Source: Antedon mediterranea (lineage: Eukaryota > Echinodermata > Crinoidea > Comatulida > Antedonidae). From it: DNA of 64,000 nt. Of this stretch, positions 54,751 to 64,000 are shown one piece after another. How positions within the stretch are numbered: position 1 is the stretch's first letter; the number at the start of each line of letters is the position of its first letter. A model generated the notes under the pieces. It was given only the letters and a program-made list of their open reading frames with translations. It was not told the origin of the DNA and ran no database searches. The position numbers and the translations under genes were made by a program. The stretch is from the NCBI RefSeq assembly GCF_964355755.1, contig NC_092670.1, positions 11,469,201-11,533,200 of the forward strand, in the 5' to 3' direction.

Positions 54751-55639
54751 TTCAATAGAATGGTTTCATCTCTTCAATTATAATAGGATCCGGATATTTA
54801 TTCATTAATGCAGCTCTTTCATAGAAATTGTCTAAACGCGGCAAATGATTAAATTATTAATTGTATTAATGATTGTTAAAAATTAAGAATCTTCTATAAA
54901 TAGATTAATAATATGCGTTTAATGAATCCAAATTAACATGTATATAATGTAGGAAGTAAAATTACTGATCACCAAATAAACTACTGTATAGTATAAACAG
55001 CCTATTATAATTTTTAAAATTGTGTACAATTTGCAATAACCAATGAAAGCTTTAATAAATACATACATTTCATACTTATTATTTGTTTGAAATAAAAGAT
55101 TATTTTTAACAGTTATGGTGTGATAATATTAGCTTTATCAGAAATATTTTATCTATTGGAGCAAGCTTCACTGGCAACTGAGATAAATGTCAGTAATCCA
55201 TAAGATCAAATCACAGAGCAGAGGAGACAAGAAATTGTTATTATTATTATTCACACATGTAACTGGTTGTACTGTAGTATATTATGGTGTTTAGAACTGA
55301 AATTACGGGAGAAAACATTGTTTGATGTCATCAAAATGAAACATAAAAGTATGTCCATTTTCGGAAAATAATTCATTTCAATGAGCATAATTAAATAATA
55401 TAATATAAATAATAATTCTGAAAATTTGGCACGTACAACTGAGATGCGTATTATGTTGAAGTGATGAACTATGCCAAAAAACAAATAAAAATCCTACTTT
55501 TCCAATTACTGGCCATAGCATGACATCATAGCAATCCAATAAGAAAATTTTTATGACAGCATATTACAGAATACATTATATGTTATATAATTTAATTATC
55601 CAAATAATTACATTAATACAAATTTAAAGAATTTTGGGA
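54751..55639. other. AT-rich spacer, nothing recognised
   Basis: No gene or RNA recognised between the 395-bp repeats and the first decayed copy of the CpG-rich repeat. Confidence 0.45.
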
Positions 55640-56429
55640 ACGTTAACCTGAGATGCGCTCTATTTTAAACACGATTAATTTTTACGAAAGAGATGAAAAT
55701 CTGACTTTTTAAATTCAACCGGCCATATAATGACGTCATGAAATTAGATAGACAACATTTGTATATGACTTCATATCTACAATTCAACAATTTCCATAAG
55801 TTTTAATCACGTGGGTCACTTTGTTAACTCATGTGTGAAGGAAAATTGATTGATCAAGAACATTAAAACGCATTAGCGTGATGCGCACAGTTAAATGGGA
55901 TTAACTAATACAAAATAGAAAAAAAAATCTATTTTTAAAATTTGAGAGGCCATATGATGACGTCAGAACATCCTTTAGGTAAAATTTGTACATTAATTGA
56001 TATCTACAACTCATTAGCTTCTACAATACATTTTTTAAAACGGGGTAAACTGCCATCTTGAGGAGCTAGAATTGAATCAAAATAGGTAAATTTTTGCACA
56101 AATTCGTATTATATTACCCTTTATTTAGCACACGATTTCTAAAGTTTAACATGCACGTGCATCGTTAATTTGCAATAAAAAGTCATGAAAATGAAAGAAA
56201 TCGTGAACGTAGGCCTATGACCAACAAAAATCAATTGCAAAACACATTTTTCTACGCTTTGTACAAGCTGTGTGCACAAGTGCGTGCGCAAAACACAAAC
56301 AATTTAGACAATTTTGAAATGCTCAAAATGACCTGAAATGTACGCAAATTAAATAGAAATTAATTTGGCGCATTTTAAAAATTCACTCGTAATCAAAAAA
56401 AAATAAATAAATAAATATAATAAACAAAT
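55640..56429. repeat. Decayed copies of the CpG-rich repeat
   Basis: GAGATGCGCTCTATTTTAAA at 55656 and GGCCATATGATGACGTCAGA at about 55950 match the conserved core of the monomers, but spacing and flanks are eroded. It appears to hold parts of two copies. Confidence 0.75.
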
Positions 56430-57552
56430 TTGATTTAGGTTTTCCGCAGCGCAAACGCCACGTGCACGTCATACGTTAGAATATTGCACTCAGAAAAAAC
56501 GATTATGCCATTGAAAAAATGTTAGTGCGCTCTCTATTTTGCGTCACGCCTAAGTATATACAGTATACACAATACTGTATACGTACTATATACAGTGAAG
56601 AATAGGTGAAAATAAGTGACCAAAGTTTTTAACGCTTTTGAACATGATGACGTCATCACAATTTTAAAAAAGGTGAATCATGCGAAAGGTAATTGATTGA
56701 CCTAGACAATATAAAAAAATGGGAGAAAATGGAATACGGATAAGTGGAGATGCGCTCTATGTAATGTGTTGAGCTATGACGAAAGAGACAAAAATCCTAT
56801 ATTTTATATTCGAGTGGCCATACAATGACGTCACAATGTCCGGTTAGCCATATTCATGGATGATTTGATATCTACAACTCATATACTTCCATAATCTGCA
56901 ATTTTAAAAAAGTTCACCACGTAGTTTAGAATCTATGACTCTTTTAAAAAAGGCATAATTTTCACGAATTTTTGAACTTTTTCATCAAAAATGCGCGCAA
57001 ATTTTTCAATTCTACGTGCTCGTATGACGTGATTTTAAGTCGAAATTGTTTGAAAGTTGGTAAATCTACTAAAAAAAGACAGGAAAAACAAAAATCAAGC
57101 CAAAAAATGATGTTTTTGCGTTACGTGTGCACGCGCGCGTAAAAAAATTGCGCACGTGTGGGAATTTTTGAAATGCTCAAAATGACATGAAACGCGTAGA
57201 AAGTTGATTAGAAGTTGATTTTTCGCATTTTGAAATTTTAAACGCGCGTGCGCGCGTAACTTTCTCTGCAACCTGCCATTTTTAATCGATAGAAAGTTTG
57301 CGCTTAATATGACTTAAATTTTCACCAAGTTTCAATACAAAATGACTTTTGGTTTTTAATCTATGATCAATAATTGAAATTCATAAAATCACGCGTAACT
57401 TATGCTGCGCAACTCGGACGGGACCGAAAACCTTATTACGACATCTTCAGATAGAGGTCAATCTTCTGATAAAGTTATACAATGTTATGTTAAGAAGATT
57501 TAGAGATACACGCGCAACAAAATTCTGGGAAAGAAAGAAGAAAAAAGAAAAA
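56430..57552. repeat. CpG-rich repeat, monomer 1
   Basis: It starts with GGTTTTCCGCAGCGCAAACG, lacking the 5' hairpin. It has both TGACGTCA sites (near 56649 and 56825) and the ACGCGCGC tracts near 57130 and 57240. Confidence 0.88.
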
Positions 57553-58706
57553 CTAGATTTGAACTCGTCACTACGGACGAGTTAGGTTATCCGCATCGCA
57601 AACGCCACGCGCACGCCACACGTTAGAATATTGCGCGCAGAAAAACGATTACGCCATTGAAAAAAAATTTAGTGCGCTCTCTATTTTGCGTCACGTATAA
57701 GTATATACGGTATACGCTATATACTGTATAGGTACTACATACAGTGCAGAAAAGGTGAAAATAAGTGACCAAAGTTACTGACGCTTTTGCACATGATGAC
57801 GTCATAAAAATTTCAAAAAATGGTAAATCATGCGAAAGATAATTGACTGACCTAGACAATACAAAAAAATGGAAGGCAATGGAATACGGATAAGTGGAGA
57901 TGCGCTCTATTAAATGTGATGAGCTATGACGAAAGAAACAAAAATCCTATATTTTATATTCGAGTGGCCATAAGATGACATCACAATGTCCGGTTAGCCA
58001 TATCGATGCATGATTTGTTATCTACAACTCATCTACTTCCAGAATGTGTAATTTAAAAAAAGTTCACCACGTAGTTTAGAATCTATGACTTTTTAAAAAA
58101 AGGCATAATTTTCACGAATTTTTGAACTTTTTCATCAAAAACGCGCGCAAATTGTTCAATTCTACGTGCTCGTATGACGTGATTTTAAGTCAAAATCCAT
58201 TGAAAATTGGTAAATTTACTAGAAAAGGCTGAAAAAACAAAAATCAAGCAAAAAAAATATGTTTTTGCGCTACGTGCGCACGCGCGCGTAAAAAAATGCG
58301 CGCTGGTGGGAATTTTTGAAATGCTCAAAATGACCTGAAACGCGTAGAAAGTTGATTAGAAATTGATTTTTCGCAATTTGAAATTTGAAACGCGCGTGCG
58401 CGCGTAACTTTTTGCGCAATCTGCCATTTTTAATCTACAGAAAGTTTGCGCTTTATATGACTTAAATTTTCACCAAGTTTCAATACAAAATGACTTTTGT
58501 TTTTTAATCTATGATCAATAATTGAAATTCATAAAATCGCGCGTAACTTACGCTGCGCGACTCGAAATTTGAAAAAAAAAGTTTCTTGCACATCTACAGA
58601 TATAGGGCAATCTTTTGACAAAGTTATACAATCTTCTGTAGGCTAGAATTAGAGATACGCTGCCCACAAAAAATGGGAGAGAAGTGTGGAAAGAAAGAAA
58701 TAAATA
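57553..58706. repeat. CpG-rich repeat, monomer 2
   Basis: A full 1154-bp unit starting CTAGATTTGAACTCGTCACT with the 5' hairpin. It carries TGACGTCA near 57797 and no 3' hairpin; it ends in a GAAAGAAAGAAA-type tract. The solo copy at 39889 is very close to it over the first 300 bp. Confidence 0.92.
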
Positions 58707-59917
58707 CTAGATTTGAACTCGTCACTTCGGACGAGTTAGGTTATCCGCAGCGCAAAGGCCACGTGCACGTCATACGTTAGAATATTGCGCGCAGAAAAAC
58801 GATTACGCCATTGAAATAATGTTAGTGCTCTCTCTATTTTGCGTCACGTCAAAGTATATACGGTATACACCATATTCTGTATACGTACTACATACAGTGC
58901 AGAATAGGTGACAATAAGGGACCCAAGTTATTGACGTTTTTGGACATGATGACGTCATCACAATTTAAAAAATGGTAGATTATGCGAAAGATAATTGATT
59001 GGCCTAGACAATATAACAAAATGGGGGGAAATGGAATACGGATAAGTGGCGATGCGCTCTATTAAATGTGATGAGCTATGCGAAAGAGACAAAAATGCTA
59101 TATTTTATATTCGAGTGGCCATACGATGACGTCACAATGTCCGGTTAGCCATATCGATGCATGATTTGATATTTACAACTCATCTACTTCCAGAATCTGA
59201 AATTTTAAAAATTTTCACCTCGGAGTTTAGAATCTATGACTTTTTAAAAAAAGGCATAATTTTCACGAATTTTTGAACTTTTTCATCAAAAACGCGCGCA
59301 AATTGTTCAATTCTACGTGCTCGTATGACGTGATTTTAACTTGAAATTGTTTGAAAGTTGGTAAAATTACTAGAGAAGGTTGAAAAAACAAAAATCAAGC
59401 AAAAAAAACATGTTTTTGCCTTACGTGCGCACGCGCGCATAAAAAAATTGCGCACTCGTGGGAATTTTTGAAATGCTCAAAATGGCATGAAACGCGTAGA
59501 AAGTTGAATAGAAATGAATTTTGCGCATTTTGAAATTTTGAACGCGCGTGCGCGCGTAACTTTATGTAAAACATGCCATTTTTAATCCATAGAAAGTTTG
59601 CGCATGATATAACTTAAATTTTCACCAAGTTTCAATACAAAATGACTTTTCGTTTTTAATCTATGATCAATCATTGAAATTCATAAAATTGCGCGTAACT
59701 TACGCTGCGCAACTCGAAAATCAACAAACAAAGTTTCTTGCACATCTACAGATATAGGTCAATCTTATGACAAAGTTATTCAATCATTTGTTAGCCAGAA
59801 TTAGAGATATGCGACCAACAAAATTCGTGGAAAGAAAGAAGAAAAAAGAAAAAAAAGAAAAAAAAAAAAAAGATCCTGACAATAACAAGGGGTTATCCGC
59901 CAAGAGCGGATAACCAA
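58707..59917. repeat. CpG-rich repeat, monomer 3
   Basis: A 1211-bp unit. It ends in an A/G-rich tract, GATCCTGACAATAACAAGG, and the hairpin GGTTATCCGC/GCGGATAACC at 59891-59915, then CTAG. Confidence 0.92.
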
Positions 59918-61132
59918 CTAGATTTGAACTCGTCACTACGGACGAGTTAGGTTATCCGCATCGCAAACGCCACGTGCACGTCATACGTTGGAATATTGCG
60001 CGCAGAAAAACGATTATGCCATTGAAAAAATGTTAGTGCGCTCTCTATTTTGCGTCACGTCAAAGTATATACGGTATACACTGTATTCTGTATACGTACT
60101 ACATACAGTGCAGAATAGGTGAAAATAAATGACCCAAGTTATTGACGCTTTTGGACATGATGACGTCATCACAATTTAAAAAATGGTAGATCGTGCGAAA
60201 GATAATTGATTGGCCTAGACAATATAACAAAATGGCGGGAAATGGAATACGGATAAGTGGAGATGCGCTCTATTAAATGTGATGAGCTTTGCGAAAGAGA
60301 CAAAAATCCTATATTTTATATTCGAATGGCCATAAGATGACGTCATAATGTCCGGTTAGCCATATCGATGCATGATTTGTTATCTACAACTCATCTACTT
60401 CCAGAATCTGAAATTTAAAAAAAGTTCACCACGGAGTTTAGAATCTATGACTGTTTTAAAAAAGGCATAATTTTCACAAATTTTTGAACTTTTTCATCAA
60501 AAACGCGCGCGAATTGTTCAATTCTACGTGCTCGTATGACGTGATTTTAAGTCAAAATTATTTGAAAATTGGTAAATTTACTAGAAAAGGCTGAAAGAAC
60601 AAAAATCAAGCAAAACAAATATGTTTTTGCCCTACGTGCGCACGCGCGCGTAAAAAAAATGCGCGCTCGTGGGAATTTTTGAAATGCTCAAAATGACCTG
60701 AAACGCGTAGAAAGTTGAATAGAAGTTGATTTTTCGCATTTTAAAATTTTAAACGCGCGTGCGCGCGTAACTTTCTGCGCAACCTGCCATTTTTAATCCA
60801 TAGAAAGTTTGCGGTTAATATGACTTAAATTTTCACTAAGTTTCAATACAAAATGACTTTTGGTTTTTAATCTATGATCAATAATTGAAATTCATAAAAT
60901 CACGCGTAACTTATGCTGCGCAGTTCGGACGGGACCGAAAACCTTATTACGACATCTTCAGATAGAGGTCAATCTTCTGATAAAGTTATACAATGTTATG
61001 TTAAGAAGATTTAGAGATACACGCGCAACAAAATTCTGGGAAAGAAAGAAGAAAAAAGAAAAAAAAGAAAAAAAAAAAAAAAAAAAAGATCCTGACAATA
61101 ACAAGGGGTTATCCGCCAAGTGCGGATAACCA
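59918..61132. repeat. CpG-rich repeat, monomer 4
   Basis: A 1215-bp unit with the same terminal arrangement as monomer 3 (hairpin at 61107-61131). Its last 250 bp closely match the same part of monomer 1 (ATTACGACATCTTCAGATAG). Confidence 0.92.
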
Positions 61133-62278
61133 ACTAGATTTGAACTCGTCACTACGGACGAGTTAGGTTATCCGCCTCGCAAAACCCACGCGCATGACAC
61201 CTAAGTTAGAATATTGCGCGCAGAAAAACGATTATGCCATTGAAAAAATGTTAGTGAGCCCTCTATTTTGTGTCGCGTCTAAGTGTGTACGGTATACACT
61301 ATATACTGTATACGTACTGCATACAGTGCAGAATAGGTGAAAATAAGTGACCAAAGTTATTGACGCATTTGAACATGATGACGTCATCACAATTTTAAAA
61401 ATGGTGAATCATGCGAAAGATAATTGATTGATCTAGACAATATAAAAAAATTGAGTGAAATGGAATACGGATAAGTGGAGATGCGCTCTATTAAATTTGA
61501 CGAGCTATGACGAAAGAGAAAAAAATCTTATATTTTATATTCGGGTGGCCATACGATGACGTCACAATGTCCGGTTAGCCATATCAATGCATGATTCGAG
61601 AAAAACAACTCATCTACTTCCAGAATATGTAATTTTAAAAAAGTTCACCACGTAGTTTAGAAGTTATGACAGTTTAAAAAAAGGTCTAATTTTGACGATT
61701 TTTTGAAGTTTTTCATCAAAAACACGCGCAAATTATCCAATTCTACGTGCTCGTGTGACGTGATTATAAGTCGAAATTGATTGAAAATTTATAAATTTAC
61801 TAGAAAAGGCTGAAAAAATAAAAATCAAGCAAAAAAAAGATGTTTTTGCGCTACGTGCGCACGCGCGCGTAAAAAAATTGCGCACGCGTGGGAATTTTTG
61901 AAATGCTCAAAATGACATGAAACGCATAGAAAGTTGATTAGAAATTGATTTATCGCATTTTGAAATTTTAAACGCGCGTGCGCGCGTAACTTTTTAAAAC
62001 CATGCCATTTTTAATCCATAGAAAGTTTGCGCATGATATGACTTAAATTTTCACCAAGTTTCAATACAAAATGACTTTTGGTTTTTAATCTATGATCAAT
62101 CATTGAAATTCATAAAATCGAGCGTAACTTACGCTGCGCGACTCGAAAATCAAAAAACAAAGTTTCTTGCACATCTACAGATATAGTTCAATCTTATGAC
62201 AAAGTTATACAATCATTTGTTAGCCAGAATTAGAGATATGCTTGCAACAAAATTCGTGGAAAGAAAGAAGAAAAAAGA
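61133..62278. repeat. CpG-rich repeat, monomer 5
   Basis: A 1146-bp unit with 5' hairpin, two TGACGTCA sites (61378, 61558) and ACGCGCGC tracts, but no 3' GATCCTGACAATAACAAGG module. Confidence 0.92.
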
Positions 62279-63880
62279 CTAGACATGTAACTCGTCACTT
62301 TGACGAGTTTGGTTATCCGCCGCGCAAGTGGTGCAACATTAACATTAAGGGGATAGGTTGAGGACAAAAGGAAGTGTTCACGTTGGCATTATGACCTGAA
62401 CTGAAGAATATGATCTGTTGTTATTGCTGAATTTTATTATTTAAATTCATATATAGTATACACAGTATAATCTGTATCCATATCACATACAGTGTAGAAT
62501 AGGTGAAATTACGGGACCCGCTATTTATTGCAATTTTTAACATGTTGATGGTTTTAAAATGAAACGCGAAGTTAGCAATTCCGAAAGCAAATTATCTCAG
62601 CAACAACGTATTAACGTGTAGAAGAAATTTGAATACGTTAAATATTGATGCGCGCTCTTTTAAATGTAATGAATTATGACGAAAAAGATGAAAATACGAC
62701 CTTTTTTATTTAACTGGCCATATGATGACGTCACAACATCCGATTGGCAACATTTTTACATAATTTCAAATCTACAATCCAATAGCTTCCAGAAAAAGTT
62801 TTAATCGTGATTATCACATTTTATTCTTACGAGCTATAACAGATTAAAATTTACTGTAAAGATGAAATTGATGCCACACGTGATTTAAATTTTTAGGCAT
62901 GATGACGTCAAAAAAATTAAAATATTTTTAACTCATGCGAAAGATAGTTGATTGACCTAGACAATATCAAAATCGGGGTGAAAATGGAAAACGGATAAGT
63001 GGAGATGCGCTCTATTCAATGTGATGAGCTATGACGAAAGATACAAAAATACTAAATTTTATATTCGCGTGGCCATACGATGACGTCACAATGTCCGGTT
63101 AGCCATATTAATACCTGATCCGATATCTACAACTCATTTACTTCCAGAATATGTCATCCACAAAAATTTGACCGTCTAGTTTAGAAATTACGACTGTTTA
63201 AAAAAAGGCATATTTTAAACGAATTTTTTAACCTTTTCATAAAAAACACGCGCAAATTGTCCAATTCGACGTGCTCGTATGACGTATCTTTAAGTCGAAA
63301 TTGTTAAAAATTTGGTAAAATTACTAGAAAAGGCTGGAAAAACATAAATCACGCGAAAAAAATACGTTTTCAATGCTACGTGCGCACCGCACACGTAGAA
63401 ATGTGCGCACGCGTGGGAATTTTTGACATGCTTAAAACGACATGAAACGCGTAGAAAGTTGATTATAAATTAATTTTTCGCATTTTGAAATTTTAAATGT
63501 GCGTGCGCGCGTAACTTTGTGTAAAACACGCAATTTTTTTTCAACAGAAATATAGCGCATGATATAAATTAAACTTTTGCAAAGTTTCACTTTAAAATGT
63601 TATTTGGTTTTCGACATATGTTAAATACGATAAAATCGTTAAATCGCGCGTACGTCACGTTGCGCAATTGTAAACATCATGAAAAGCTTCGCTTGACGAC
63701 GTTACATAAATGTCAAAATGTTAACATAGTTAACAAAATGTTATGTTTGCGAGTTTTAGAGAAAAGCGTTACACAAAAATCATACAGAAAGAAAGAAGAA
63801 GAATAAAAAGTTGATGATGATGATGATGATGATTTCGTACAATCACAAGAGGTTATCCTGCAACTTCGTTGCGGATAACC
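62279..63880. repeat. CpG-rich repeat, monomer 6, diverged and rearranged
   Basis: The start is a changed form (CTAGACATGTAACTCGTCAC). After 62345 the match is poor until about 62690; from 62890 to 63780 it follows the monomer again, closest to the solo copy at 39889. It ends with a (TGA)n run at 63812-63832 and a hairpin GGTTATCCTGC/GCGGATAACC at 63851-63880. Confidence 0.8.
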
Positions 63881-64000
63881 AAAAAAAAAGAAAAAAAATA
63901 AAAAAAAAAAGATCCTGACAATAACAAGGGGTTATCCGCCAAGTGCGGATAACCAAAAAGAAAAAAAAAAAAAAAAAAAAAGATCCTGACAATAACAAGG
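63881..64000. repeat. Short tandem module: A-rich tract plus GATCCTGACAATAACAAGG
   Basis: GATCCTGACAATAACAAGG followed by the GGTTATCCGC/GCGGATAACC hairpin (63930-63954) and an A-rich run starts to repeat at 63982 and is cut by the window end. Confidence 0.85.

Noticed and set aside
57553-57600. tRNA-derived SINE head at the start of the CpG-rich monomers (inverse contains GTTCAAATC, a B-box match)
   Set aside because: No A box at the right distance and no cloverleaf; the match lies within the AACTCGTC hairpin and is probably chance.
39889-63880. A repeated 75-85 aa minus-strand frame in the CpG-rich monomers (40216-39959 and 57859-57623)
   Set aside because: It is open in only two of the monomers, is low in coding character, and is broken in the others by stops and indels.

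Overview
The window is AT-rich eukaryotic nuclear DNA with spliced genes, long introns, animal-type tRNA-His and tRNA-Trp genes, many small inverted-repeat transposons and one very large rolling-circle (Helitron/Helentron-type) transposon. The overall character, including frequent copies of the palindromic octamer TAGGCCTA, suggests a marine invertebrate deuterostome, perhaps an echinoderm. That placement is an impression, not a proof.

Layout. 0-3.6 kb: mostly non-coding, with a partial PAN/apple-like exon and MITEs. 3.7-6.5 kb (minus): a spliced gene for a SWIM zinc-finger protein related to MULE transposases. 8.2-25.5 kb (plus): a complete Pumilio gene that I could assemble from 16 coding exons with consistent splice phases (1092 aa, all eight PUF repeats), followed by a long AT-rich 3' UTR; its introns hold at least three families of small transposons. 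25.5-28.8 kb (plus): a five-coding-exon MICOS subunit of the MIC26/MIC27 (apolipoprotein O) family. 29.1-31.2 kb (minus): a three-coding-exon Golgi-type carbohydrate sulfotransferase, convergent with the MICOS gene.

32.3-39.9 kb: a dense array of 33 tRNA genes and tRNA relics (21 His-type, 12 Trp-type), on both strands, organised as a higher-order tandem repeat of about 1.57-1.64 kb. Two of the Trp genes carry anticodon CTA (reading the UAG stop codon) and one His-type gene carries GTT (Asn). Four of the His genes lie between the arms of an inverted repeat of about 32 bp.

39.9-41.0 kb: a single copy of a CpG-rich repeat monomer whose main array fills 55.6-64.0 kb. Between them lie a 585-bp foldback element, a tandem duplication, and a Helentron-like transposon with an uninterrupted 3106-codon ORF (TM segment, PHD-like finger, two different cysteine-protease/deubiquitinase-like domains, an 18-residue repeat tract, HUH Rep, PIF1 helicase and a C-terminal endonuclease/exonuclease/phosphatase domain). 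An RNA-like four-way-junction fold sits just upstream of it and three 395-bp repeats just downstream. The 1.15-1.2 kb monomers carry terminal hairpins and inverted GGTTATCCGC ends and may be non-autonomous partners of a rolling-circle element, but that link is inference.

The host genes have no obvious functional connection to each other. The likeliest novelties are the tRNA array with altered anticodons and the protease-rich transposon protein with its structured flanks. All gene models come from reading splice sites and protein similarity by eye; no search or folding program was run.
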